Shown here one piece after another: positions 36,271-46,042 of a stretch of 64,000 nt of DNA. How positions within the stretch are numbered: the first letter of the stretch is position 1; every line of letters begins with the position of its first letter. Location: NCBI GenBank assembly GCA_963830065.1, contig CAWHLA010000011.1, positions 124,001 through 188,000 of the forward strand, in the 5' to 3' direction. The notes under the pieces were generated by a model. That model was not told the DNA's origin and made no database searches. It saw only the letters and a program-made list of their open reading frames with translations. Source of the stretch: JACCZR01 sp963830065. GTDB taxonomy: Bacteria > Actinomycetota > Thermoleophilia > Solirubrobacterales > Thermoleophilaceae. The translations under genes and the position numbers were made by a program.

Positions 36271-37367
36271 AGGCCCTGGAGGCACTGGCCTCAGCCGGGG
36301 AATCCGGCACGCCGGTCCGCTTCGTGGGCTCGGGGAGCAAGCTGCACTGGGGCGTCCCGGTGAACGAGGAGGTCGAGCACATCTCGACCGCGGGCCACGA
36401 CCGCCTGCTCGAGCACAACGAGGGCGATCTGACCGCAATCGTCGAGGCCGGGTTGCCGCTGTCCGAGGCCCAGGCGGTGTTCGCCAAGGCCGGGCAGGAG
36501 CTGCTGCTCGACCCTCCCGACCCCGAGGGCACGGCCACCATCGGCGGCGTGATCGCCTCCGGCGACTCGGGCCCGCTGCGCACGCGTTACGGCGGGCCGC
36601 GCGACCTGGTCCTGGGAGTCCAGGTGGCCCTCTCGGACGGCCAGACGGCGCGGGCGGGTGGCAAGGTGATCAAGAACGTGGCCGGCTACGACCTGTCCAA
36701 GCTGCTCACCGGGTCGCTGGGCTCGCTCGGCCTGATCCTCGAGCTGGCGCTGCGCCTGCACCCCAAGCCCCAGGCCAAGGCCACCGCGGCGGGTGGGACG
36801 AAGGACCCCGCGGTGCTGGCCGAGGCCGCGCTGGCCTTGACCAAGGCGCCGCTGGAGGCCCGCTGCATGGACCTGCGCTTCGGCGGGGGCGACGGTGCGC
36901 TGCTGGCCCGCTTCGGCGGCGCCACGCCGCGCGCCGGGGCCGAGAAGGCCGCCGGCCTGATGCGCGACGCCGGGCTGGAGGTGAGCCTCGTGGACGACGA
37001 CGACCAGGTCTGGCAGCAGCAGCGGTCAGCCCAGCGCTCGGCCGATGGCCTGGCGGTCCGGGTGTCCACGGTTACCTCCCGATTCGGTGACCTGTTCGCC
37101 CTCTGCGACCGCGCCGGCGCACGGGTCGTCGCTCGCGCGGGGCTCGGCCTCGCCTGGGTCACGCTCGAGGACCGCTCGCCCCAGGAGGCCGAGGACGCCC
37201 TGGTGGAGCTTCGCCGGGCGCTGGACCCGGCCCCCTGCGCGGTGCTGGATGCGCCGGCGCCGATCTCCGATCCCTGGCCCAGGCCCGCCCCGGGACCGCT
37301 CGCGCTCATGGAGCGAATCAAGGCCCGCTTCGACCCGGCCGGCGTGTGCCGGCCCGTGCTGGCATGA
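36267..37367 (+). CDS. glcE: Glycolate oxidase FAD-binding subunit GlcE
   Basis: A 366-residue second FAD_binding_4 subunit. It has RFVGSGSKLHWGVP, LDPPDPEGTATIGGVIASG, the family-typical VIKNVAGYDLSKLLTGSLGS and a truncated C-terminal half without the full oxidase domain, as usual for GlcE. The GTG at 36267 overlaps the glcD stop (GTGA). Confidence 0.92.
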   Translation: MKALEALASAGESGTPVRFVGSGSKLHWGVPVNEEVEHISTAGHDRLLEHNEGDLTAIVEAGLPLSEAQAVFAKAGQELLLDPPDPEGTATIGGVIASGDSGPLRTRYGGPRDLVLGVQVALSDGQTARAGGKVIKNVAGYDLSKLLTGSLGSLGLILELALRLHPKPQAKATAAGGTKDPAVLAEAALALTKAPLEARCMDLRFGGGDGALLARFGGATPRAGAEKAAGLMRDAGLEVSLVDDDDQVWQQQRSAQRSADGLAVRVSTVTSRFGDLFALCDRAGARVVARAGLGLAWVTLEDRSPQEAEDALVELRRALDPAPCAVLDAPAPISDPWPRPAPGPLALMERIKARFDPAGVCRPVLA

Positions 37368-38635
37368 GCGACCACGTCGTCGACCACCAGCGCGAGCCGC
37401 TGGAGCCCGACGCGCCGGCCCGGGCCTTCGACGCCGAGCGCGCGCCGTCCATCGACCTGATCGACGAATGCGTGCACTGCGGGTTCTGCCTGCCCACCTG
37501 CCCCACCTACTCGCTGTGGGGCGAGGAGATGGACTCGCCCCGCGGACGGATCGTGCTGATGAAGGCCGGGCTCGAGGAGGACTCGGAGATGTCGGCGCCG
37601 ATGGTCGAGCACTGGGACAACTGCCTGGGCTGCATGGCCTGCGTGACCGCCTGCCCTTCGGGGGTCAAGTACGACAAGCTGCTCATCGACACCCGCAACC
37701 AGGTGGAGCGCAACTACCCGCGCTCCTGGCGCGAGAAGCTGCTCAAGCGCGCCGTCTTCACGGTGTTCCCCAACCATCGCCTGCTCCGGGTGCTGGCGCT
37801 GGGGCTGCCCATCGGCCGGCGGCTGCCGGGCCTGCTCGGTGCGCTCACGCCGCGCATCCCGGTGCGCCGGGCTTTCCACCGGCTACCCACCCACCTGTCC
37901 GCTCGTGACCAGAGCCGCGGCTCGGTCGCCCTGCTCCAGGGCTGCGTCCAGCGCGCCTTCTTCGGCGACGTCAACGAGGCCACCGCGCGCGTGTTGGCCG
38001 CCGAGGGCTTCGAGGTGCACGCGCCCGCCAAGCCCGACTGCTGCGGCTCACTCGAGCTGCACACGGGCGAGAGCTCGGCTCGCGACAAGGCCAAGAACAC
38101 CATCGCCGAGCTGGAGCGCTACGAGACCGTGGTCACCAACTCGGCCGGGTGCGGCTCGGGCATGCGGGACTACGGGCACCTGCTGCGCGACGAGCCGGGC
38201 TGGGCCGAGCGCGCCGAGCGCTTCTCGGCCAAGGTGCGCGACGTGACCGAGGTGCTGGCCGAGGCGGGCCCGCAGGCCGACCGCAAGCCGCTCGATATCA
38301 AGGTCGCCTACCACGACGCCTGCCACCTGGCCCACGCCCAGGGCGTGCGCCAGCCGCCGCGCGAGCTGCTGCGCTCGATCCCGGGGCTGGAGCTGGTGGA
38401 GCCCGCCGAATGGGAGATCTGCTGCGGATCGGCGGGGATCTACAACCTGGTCAAGCCCGAGCCGGCGGCCGAGCTCGGCGAGCGCAAGGCGCGCAACCTG
38501 ATCGACACCGGCGCCGAGGTGATCGCCGCGGCCAACCCCGGGTGCGCCCTCCAGATCGCCGCCCACGCCCGCCGGCTGGGCCACGAGCTGGAGGTGGTCC
38601 ACCCGATGGAGCTCCTCTGGCGCTCGATCCGCTGA
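37364..38635 (+). CDS. glcF: Glycolate oxidase iron-sulphur subunit GlcF
   Basis: A 423-residue protein with two 4Fe-4S motifs (CVHCGFCLPTCPTY, CLGCMACVTACPSG) followed by two CCG domains (KPDCCGSLELHTGE and WEICCGSAGIYNLVKP). It carries electrons from GlcD/E to the respiratory chain. The ATG at 37364 overlaps the glcE stop (ATGA). Confidence 0.95.
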   Translation: MSDHVVDHQREPLEPDAPARAFDAERAPSIDLIDECVHCGFCLPTCPTYSLWGEEMDSPRGRIVLMKAGLEEDSEMSAPMVEHWDNCLGCMACVTACPSGVKYDKLLIDTRNQVERNYPRSWREKLLKRAVFTVFPNHRLLRVLALGLPIGRRLPGLLGALTPRIPVRRAFHRLPTHLSARDQSRGSVALLQGCVQRAFFGDVNEATARVLAAEGFEVHAPAKPDCCGSLELHTGESSARDKAKNTIAELERYETVVTNSAGCGSGMRDYGHLLRDEPGWAERAERFSAKVRDVTEVLAEAGPQADRKPLDIKVAYHDACHLAHAQGVRQPPRELLRSIPGLELVEPAEWEICCGSAGIYNLVKPEPAAELGERKARNLIDTGAEVIAAANPGCALQIAAHARRLGHELEVVHPMELLWRSIR

Positions 38636-38919
38636 CCGGCAAGCCGCCCGCCCTTCTCGCGCTGCTGCTCGCGCCGTTCGCCGGCGCCGCAGGCGCGCTC
38701 GTCGTCTGGCTCCTGCTGGTGGCGGTCCTCGACCTCGACGACGTGGTCAGCGAGAACGCACCCTGGATCCTCGGCCTCGCGCTCGCCGCCGTGGCGGTCA
38801 TCCGCGTCTCGCAGCGCCGCGACGTCCCGCCGGTCATCGTCGCCGCGCTGGTGGCGGGCTGCCTGGTGATGTACCTCGTGTTCACCTTCGTGCTGGTGGT
38901 CGGCGTGCTCGCGCTGTAG
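38632..38919 (+). CDS. Small membrane protein behind glcF, apparent CTG start
   Basis: The frame encodes about 95 residues with three hydrophobic segments (LLALLLAPFAGAAGALVVW, NAPWILGLALAAVAVI and a C-terminal VMYLVFTFVLVVGVLAL). No ATG, GTG or TTG precedes the first segment. A CTG at 38632-38634 overlaps the glcF stop as CTGA, mirroring the ATGA and GTGA junctions of this operon. It is the best start candidate. Function and family are unknown. A later GTG would delete the first membrane segment. Confidence 0.5.
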   Translation: MTGKPPALLALLLAPFAGAAGALVVWLLLVAVLDLDDVVSENAPWILGLALAAVAVIRVSQRRDVPPVIVAALVAGCLVMYLVFTFVLVVGVLAL

Positions 38920-38937
38920 GCGGGGTAAGGACCTTCC

Positions 38938-40536
38938 ATGGCCGACAAAGCAGAGCTGAAGACCGACCTCGACGGACGCCAGGCGGAGGTCGTGACCGAC
39001 CGTGCCCTTGAGATCGTCGCCCGCCTGCACCGCGAGCTGGACGAGACTCGCCGGCAGCTGCTGGGCAAGCGCGAGGAGCGCCAGGCCGAGCTGGACAGCG
39101 GCGGCACACTCGACTTCCTGCCCCAGACCCGCGAGGTGCGCGAGGGCGACTGGACGGTCTCCGAGGCCCCCGCCGACATGCAGAACCGCCGCGTGGAGAT
39201 CACCGGCCCCACCGACCGCAAGATGGTCATCAACGCGCTGAACTCCGGCGCCGCCGGCTTCATGGCCGACTTCGAGGACTCCAACTCCCCCACCTGGGCC
39301 AACATGGCGGGCGGTCAGGTGAACCTGGCCGACGCCGTGCGGGGCACGATCGAGCACGACGAGGGCGAGAAGCAGTACCGCCTGAACGAGGAGGTCGCCA
39401 CGCTGCTGATCCGACCGCGCGGGTGGCACCTGCCCGAGCGCCACGTCGAGGTCGACGGTCAGCCGGTGGCCGGCGGGCTGTTCGACGTCGCGCTGTACGT
39501 GGCCAACAACCACGAGGCACTGGCCGAGAAGGGCAGCGGGCCGTATCTGTACGTGCCCAAGCTCGAGTCCCACCTCGAGGCGCGGCTGTGGAACGACGCG
39601 CTGAGGATCATCGAGGAGGAGCTCGGCCTCGACCGCGGCACGATCAAGGTCACGGTCCTGATCGAGACGCTGCCCGCGGTGTTCGAGATGAACGAGATCC
39701 TCTACGAGCTGCGCGAGCGCTCACCCGCGCTGAACGCCGGCCGCTGGGACTACATCTTCAGCGCGATCAAGCGCTTCCGCACCCGGCCCGAGTTCGTCCT
39801 GCCCGACCGCGTCGAGGTGACGATGACCGTTCCGTTCATGCGCGCCTACACCGAGCTGCTGGTGAAGACCTGCCACGCCCGCGGCGCCCACGCCATGGGC
39901 GGCATGGCCGCGCAGATCCCCTCCCGCAAGGACCCCGAGGCCGCCGAGAAGGCACTGGCGAAGGTGGCCGAGGACAAGGCCCGGGAGGTCAACGACGGCT
40001 TCGACGGGACCTGGGTCGCCCACCCCGACTCGGTGGACACCGCGATGGAGCAGTTCGGCAACGTCCTGGGCGACCGCCCCCACCAGCTCGACAAGCAGCG
40101 CGACGACGTCGAGGTGGGCGCCGCCGAGCTGATCGACATCCCCTCCACCCCCGGGTCGGTCACCGAGCAGGGCCTGCGCTCGAACGTCAACGTCGGCATC
40201 CAGTACATCTCCTCGTGGCTGCGCGGCAACGGCGCGGCCGGCATCTACGGGCTGATGGAGGACGCCGCCACGGCCGAGATCTCACGCGGCCAGGTGTGGC
40301 AGTGGATCCGGCACGGCGTCGAGCTCGACGACGGCCGCACGGTGACGCCCGAGCTGGTCCGCGAGATGGAGGCCGAGGAGCTGGAGACCATCCGCGCCGA
40401 GATCGGCGACGACGAGTGGTTCCAGCGCGAGGGCCGCCCCGACCTGTCCCGCGAGCTGTTCGAGCGCGTGGCCCTCGGCGAGAACTTCGAGGAGTTCCTG
40501 ACGCTGCCGGCCCTGGAGAAGCTGCCGGGCGGCTAG
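38938..40536 (+). CDS. aceB: Malate synthase A
   Basis: A 532-residue protein of the A isoform, which condenses glyoxylate with acetyl-CoA to malate. Conserved stretches are MADFEDSNSPTWANMAGGQ, RPRGWHLPERHVEVDG, the TVLIETLPAVFEMNEILYEL barrel strand, RWDYIFSAIKRF and GMAAQIPSRKDPEA. An AAGGA motif lies 6 bases before the ATG. Placement behind glcDEF suggests it assimilates glyoxylate made from glycolate; no isocitrate lyase gene is in the window. It converges on def, leaving only 3 bases. Confidence 0.95.
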   Translation: MADKAELKTDLDGRQAEVVTDRALEIVARLHRELDETRRQLLGKREERQAELDSGGTLDFLPQTREVREGDWTVSEAPADMQNRRVEITGPTDRKMVINALNSGAAGFMADFEDSNSPTWANMAGGQVNLADAVRGTIEHDEGEKQYRLNEEVATLLIRPRGWHLPERHVEVDGQPVAGGLFDVALYVANNHEALAEKGSGPYLYVPKLESHLEARLWNDALRIIEEELGLDRGTIKVTVLIETLPAVFEMNEILYELRERSPALNAGRWDYIFSAIKRFRTRPEFVLPDRVEVTMTVPFMRAYTELLVKTCHARGAHAMGGMAAQIPSRKDPEAAEKALAKVAEDKAREVNDGFDGTWVAHPDSVDTAMEQFGNVLGDRPHQLDKQRDDVEVGAAELIDIPSTPGSVTEQGLRSNVNVGIQYISSWLRGNGAAGIYGLMEDAATAEISRGQVWQWIRHGVELDDGRTVTPELVREMEAEELETIRAEIGDDEWFQREGRPDLSRELFERVALGENFEEFLTLPALEKLPGG

Positions 40537-40539
40537 AGC

Positions 40540-41130
40540 TCAGGCAGCTTCGCGCTCGCGCTGGGCCTCGCGCAGCGCCTTCATCGCCTCGCGGCGCTGG
40601 TCGCGCGAGGTGCGGTCCAGGATCAGCTTGCCGTCGAGGTGGTCCATCTCGTGCTGGATCACGCGCGCCTCCAGCCCCGAGGCTTCGACCAGCCGCTCCT
40701 CGCCCTGCTCGTCGCGGGCGCGGACACGGACGTGAACGGCGCGGTCGACGTCCACCCCAACTCCCGGGATCGAGAGGCAACCCTCCTCGAGCGTCTCCTC
40801 CTCCTCGCCCCGCCACTCCAGCTCGGGGTTGACCAAGGCGACCACGGGAGCGTCGGGGCCGACGCGGTAGACCAGCACGCGCTGGGAGATCCCCAGCTGC
40901 GGCGCCGCCAGGCCAACCCCCAGGGCGTCGGACATGATCCCAGCCATCCGGGCGACCTGCCCGCGCAGTCCCTCGTCGAAGCGGTCGACCGTGGTGGCGC
41001 GGCTCTTCAGCACGGGGTCGCCGAGCCGGCGCACGAGGGACATCGCGGCCATCCGGCGCGCCTCGACCTCGGGGTCCAGGCGGGGCTCCTCCTCGTCGAT
41101 CGCCTCGGGGTCGAAGGGCTCGTCGGCCAT
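40540..41130 (-). CDS. def: Peptide deformylase
   Basis: A 196-residue metalloenzyme that removes the formyl group from new proteins. All three motifs are present: GLAAPQLGISQ, EGCLSIPG (metal Cys) and QHEMDHLDG (HExxH). An acidic N-terminal extension of about 25 residues (EAIDEEEPRLDPEVEA) precedes the core. The ATG at 41130 is 6 bases downstream of a TAATCT -10 box that includes the priA stop. Confidence 0.96.
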   Translation of the reverse strand: MADEPFDPEAIDEEEPRLDPEVEARRMAAMSLVRRLGDPVLKSRATTVDRFDEGLRGQVARMAGIMSDALGVGLAAPQLGISQRVLVYRVGPDAPVVALVNPELEWRGEEEETLEEGCLSIPGVGVDVDRAVHVRVRARDEQGEERLVEASGLEARVIQHEMDHLDGKLILDRTSRDQRREAMKALREAQREREAA

Positions 41131-41136
41131 GCGACC

Positions 41137-41142
41137 AGATTA
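41137..41142 (-). promoter_or_regulatory. -10 box of def, overlapping the priA stop codon
   Basis: TAATCT on the minus strand ends 6 bases before the def ATG; its TAA is the priA stop codon. Confidence 0.5.
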
Positions 41143-43317
41143 TTGCGGGTCGACGTCGACCGCGAAACTCGCCTCGGAGTGGGCCCGATCGGACGAGACT
41201 TCCTCGACCGCGCGACGCACGGCGGAGATCGCCGGGGCGCGCTCGGCTGACTTGACCACGAGCTGCGAGCGCTCGCGTCCCTGCCGGCGAAACAGGGGCG
41301 CGGGGCCGAGCACCGTGCCGTCCGAGAGGTCGATCCTCTCCCGCACCGCTTCGGCGGCCGCCTGCTCGGGGCCGGGCTCCGGGGACGAGCACACCACGCG
41401 GATCAGGTTCCCGAACGGCGGGTAGCGCAGCGCCCGCCGGCGCTCGAGCTCGCCGGCGGTGAACCCCTCGGCGTCGTGGTCGGCCGCGTGGCGAAGTGGC
41501 CGCGCGTCCGGCTCCAGCGCCTGCACGATCACGCGCCCTCCGCGGCGGCCGCGGCCGCTGCGGCCCGCCAGCTGGCACACCAGCGAGAACGTGCGCTCCT
41601 CGGCGCGGAAGTCGGGGAAGCGCAGCGTGGCGTCGGCGTCGAGCACCACCCCGAGCGTCACGTCCGGGAAGTCGTGGCCCTTGGCCACCATCTGGGTGCC
41701 CACCAGCACCGCCGCGGGCTCGCGCTCGAAGCGCTCCAGCAGCGGGCCGACGCCCGTGGCGGCGGCGCTGTCGGTGTCCAGGCGCACGACGGGCAGCGGG
41801 TGCACCAGGTCCTCCAGCTCGCGACCGAGCTGCTCGGTGCCCGCGCCGTGGCGGGCAATCGACACCGAGCCGCAGTCCGGGCAGGCGTCCGGCACCCGCT
41901 CGCTGTGCCCGCAGTGGTGGCACGAGACACGGCCGGCGGACCGGTGCAGCACCAGGGTGACGTCGCACTCCGGGCAGCCCCACGAGCGCCCGCAGGTGCG
42001 ACAGCTGAGGAAGTTCGACCACCCGCGCCGGTTCAGCAGCACGATCGCCTTCTCCTCGCGGCGGCGGACCTCCTCCAGGGCCTCGCGGGTCCGTGCGTGC
42101 AGGGCACCCGACGCCTCCAGCGAGGAGACGACCTCCACCGGCGGCAGCCCCCGGCCGTCCACCCGCTCGGGCAGGCTCACCCGGCGCAGCGCGTGCCAGG
42201 CCTCGGGCCGGGGGGTGGCGGTCCCCGCCAGCAGCAGCGCGCCCTCCTGGCGCGGCACGGCGCTCGGCCACCCAGCGCGCGTCGTAGCGCGGGTCGCCCT
42301 CCTGCTTGTAGGACGGGTCGTGCTCCTCGTCGACCACGATCAGGCCCAGGTCCTCGACCGGGGCGAACACGGCCGAGCGGGGCCCTACGCAGACGCGGGC
42401 GTCGCCGCTGCGCAGGCGGGCCCACTCGTCGAAGCGCTCGCGCGCGGTCAGCGCGGAGTGCAGCACCGCCACGCGGTCGCCGAAGCGCTGCACGAACCGC
42501 CCGGCGGTCTGAGGGGTGAGCGCGATCTCGGGCACCAGCACGATGGCCGAGCGCCCGCGGTCCAGCGTCTCCTCGGCCGCCCGCAGGTAGACCTCGGTCT
42601 TGCCGCTGCCGGTCACGCCGTGCAGGAGCAGGGGGTCGCGCTGCTCGGCGGGCGCCTCGAGCGCCGTGGTCACCTCCGCCAGCGCCGCGCTCTGGGCCGA
42701 GGTCAGCTCGCCCGCTTCGGGCTTTGGCCCCACATCGGCGAGCTCGGGTCGCCGCGCCGGCTCGGTCTTGTCCTTCAGCTCGATCAGGCCCAGCTCCTCC
42801 AGGCGCCGCAGCCCGGCGTGGTCGCAGCCCGAGGTCCGGACCAGCGCCGCGGCCCGGGCCGGGCCCCCGGCCAGTGCCCTCAGGGCCGCGATCTGGCGCG
42901 AGCCCAGCCGGCCCGGTCGCTCGGTGGACTGGTAGCCGGCCATGGTCAGGGAGGCCAGCAGCGACCTCTTCGCTCGCAGCGGGCGGGCGGAGCCGGTGCC
43001 GGTTCCCGGTGGCAGCACCAGCGCCAGGCCGCGTGCCGGCGTCGAGCAGTACTCCTCGGCCACCCACAGGCCCAGCCGAACCAGCGCGGCGGGGACGTCG
43101 GCCTCCAGCGCCGACAGCGGCTCGGCCAGCCGCTCCGGGGCGACCTCGCTCTCCGAGGCGGTGGAGGTCACCACGCCCAGGATCCGGCGCCGTCCGAACG
43201 GGATCACCAGCACGCTGCCCACCCCACCCCGGCGTGGTCGGCGCCCAAGCGGTAGTCGAACGGACCGCGCAGGGCGCGGGCGGTGGTGAGCGGCTCGACC
43301 TTGGCGATCTCCGGCAC
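41140..43317 (-). pseudogene. priA: Primosomal replication protein N' (PriA helicase), two apparent frameshifts
   Basis: PriA reloads the replisome at restarted forks. The protein is recognisable over its full usual length (about 725 codons) but in three frame segments. Segment 1 (GTG 43317) reads EIAKVEPLTTARALRGPFDY. Near 43225-43235, at a run of G bases, it moves to GSVLVIPFGRRRILGVV, then Walker A GVTGSGKTEVYLRAA and VVDEEHDPSYKQEGDPRY. Near 42255-42275 it moves again to QEGALLLAGTATPRPEAW, then the zinc cysteines (CRTCGRSWGCPEC, CHHCG, CPDCG) and GTQMVAKGHDFPDV. Each shift is one base. PriA is seldom lost, so assembly error or recent mutation are both possible. Confidence 0.8.
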
Positions 43318-43323
43318 TGAAGG

Positions 43324-43351
43324 AAGGTAGGCCCGCGCCCGGACATAGGAT
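43324..43351. promoter_or_regulatory. Divergent leaderless promoters of priA and the cyclase gene
   Basis: On the minus strand TACCTT (43324-43329) ends 6 bases before the priA GTG at 43317. On the plus strand TAGGAT (43346-43351) ends 9 bases before the ATG at 43361. Both fit within the 43-bp intergenic region. Confidence 0.45.
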
Positions 43352-43360
43352 GCCCGCCTC

Positions 43361-44515
43361 ATGGCCGACATCGACTTCGAGAAGGAGGGCCTGCTCGAGG
43401 GCCTCGACGGAGAGGAGCGCGAGTCGCGGCGCAAGCTGCTCGAGGAGCTGGTCGACGACGGCTTCGAGCTCGAATACCTGCGCGAGGCGGTGGAGCAGAA
43501 CCGCCTGGCCCTCCTGCCGGTGGAGACCGTCCTGGGTGGCGAGCCCAAGTACACCGCCGACGAGGTGGCCAAGAAGACCAAGCTGGACCGCGAGTTCCTG
43601 GAGAAGCTGTGGAACGCGCTGGGCATGCCGGTCGCCGAGGAGGATGAGGCGGCCTACACCAAGGCCGACGTGGACGCGGCCAAGAGCGTGAAGGAGATCG
43701 AGGACGCCGGCCTGCCCGAGGAGGGCGTGTTGGAGCTCAGCCGAGCGATGAGCCAGAGCATGGCCACGCTGGCCGCCAGCGTCGGCCGCGTGTTCGGCGA
43801 CGCGTTCATGCGCGAGGGCGACAACGAGCTCGACCTCGCCCGGCGCTACACCTCCGTGGCCAAGGACATCGCCCCCCACGTCCCGGTGATCCTGGCGCAC
43901 GTGTTCGCCATGCAGCAGCGCGAGGACCTGCGGCGGGCGATGGTCGATCTAGAGGCGCTGTCCAAGGGAGAGCAGCCGGGCAGCGAGGACATCACCGTCG
44001 CGTTCGCCGACCTGGTCGGCTTCACCCGTCTGGGCGAGAGCATCCCGCCCGAGGAGCTGGGCGCCGTGGCCTCACGGCTGGGCGAGCTGGCCTCCGACGT
44101 GGCCGAGGCGCCGGTGCGCTTCGTGAAGACGATCGGCGATGCAGCCATGCTGGTGTCCTACAACTCGGACGCCGTGATCAAGGCCACCCTCGCCCTGGTG
44201 GACGCGGCCGACAACGAGGGCGAGGACTTCCCTCAGCTGCGAGCCGGCCTGGCCGCCGGCCCGTCACTTCGCCGCGCCGGCGACTGGTACGGGCGGCCGG
44301 TCAACCTGGCCAGCCGGGTGACGGGCAAGGCTCGCCCCAGCAGCGTCCTGGCCACCGAGGAGGTCAAGGACCGCGCCGAGGAGGACTTCAAGTGGTCGTT
44401 TGCTCGCAAGCGGAAGATCAAGGGGATCTCCGATGAGGTTCCGCTTTATCGGGTTCGGTTGCCGGACGGGGACGGTGACGGCGGCGACAGCGGCGACGCC
44501 GACGGCGACGGCTAG
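43361..44515 (+). CDS. Adenylate/guanylate cyclase, class III (Rv1264-like layout)
   Basis: The protein has 384 residues. About the first 200 form an all-helical domain resembling the autoinhibitory domain of mycobacterial Rv1264-type cyclases. The class III catalytic domain then has the metal-binding VAFADLVGFTRLGE, the VKTIGDAAMLVS strand with the substrate-contacting Lys, and YGRPVNLASRVTG. The protein is soluble with no membrane segment and ends in an acidic Gly/Asp repeat (GDGDGGDSGDADGDG). It probably makes cAMP in response to an internal signal; a pH response as in Rv1264 is conjecture. Confidence 0.87.
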   Translation: MADIDFEKEGLLEGLDGEERESRRKLLEELVDDGFELEYLREAVEQNRLALLPVETVLGGEPKYTADEVAKKTKLDREFLEKLWNALGMPVAEEDEAAYTKADVDAAKSVKEIEDAGLPEEGVLELSRAMSQSMATLAASVGRVFGDAFMREGDNELDLARRYTSVAKDIAPHVPVILAHVFAMQQREDLRRAMVDLEALSKGEQPGSEDITVAFADLVGFTRLGESIPPEELGAVASRLGELASDVAEAPVRFVKTIGDAAMLVSYNSDAVIKATLALVDAADNEGEDFPQLRAGLAAGPSLRRAGDWYGRPVNLASRVTGKARPSSVLATEEVKDRAEEDFKWSFARKRKIKGISDEVPLYRVRLPDGDGDGGDSGDADGDG

Positions 44516-44571
44516 CGGCCGCTTCTCTTAGGGCCCGCTGCCAACGGCAGCAACTAGGGCGTTGGCCGGGG

Positions 44572-44623
44572 TGTGGCGCATCCCGGAGCGAAACTCGTCA
44601 GCCCGCTGAGGACTTTCTTGAGC
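44572..44623 (+). repeat. Repeat copy A, decayed terminator-like hairpin
   Basis: Matches copy B (44685-44737) at 36 of the first 38 bases, starting TGTGGCGCA. Its hairpin is imperfect: the left arm ACTCGTCAGC matches copy B, while the right arm GCTGAGGACT matches the terminator at 22456. This leaves two mismatches and a broken T-run. Confidence 0.7.
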
Positions 44624-44684
44624 TCGTCTGGCTTGCCGGTCCCCCGCTCGACCGCGCCCGGCCGGCCGGGGAGTCCGCCCCGGA

Positions 44685-44737
44685 TGTGGCGCACCCCGGA
44701 GCGAAACTCGTCAGCCGGCTGACGAGTTTTTTCGAGC
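44685..44737 (+). repeat. Repeat copy B containing an intact terminator
   Basis: Second copy of the 50-bp unit, 113 bases downstream of copy A. It carries the perfect terminator hairpin at 44704-44732. Confidence 0.7.
44704..44732. terminator. Intrinsic terminator between cyclase and metK
   Basis: A perfect 26-base palindrome (arms 44704-44716 and 44717-44729, core TCAGCCGGCTGA) is followed by a run of T to 44732 and preceded by AAA. It should terminate the cyclase transcript and, in the other orientation, metK. Confidence 0.85.
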
Positions 44738-44781
44738 GTGTACGCCGTCCGCCCGCGAACGGGCGGGCGGCGCGCGACCCG

Positions 44782-46026
<1,245 letters not shown>

Positions 46027-46036
46027 CAGTCGAGGG

Positions 46037-46042
46037 AGCCTA
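46037..46042 (-). promoter_or_regulatory. -10 box of metK, overlapping the der stop codon
   Basis: TAGGCT on the minus strand ends 10 bases before the metK ATG; its TAG is the der stop codon. Confidence 0.45.

Noticed and set aside
40187..43900. A 1,237-residue open frame on the minus strand
   Set aside because: Only its middle encodes the central PriA segment. The rest is antisense to malate synthase and the cyclase or out of frame with def; it stays open because of GC-rich codon structure.
44537..44551. Hairpin GCTGCC-AAC-GGCAGC as a terminator of the cyclase gene
   Set aside because: The stem is short and has no T-run; the hairpin at 44704-44732 is far stronger.
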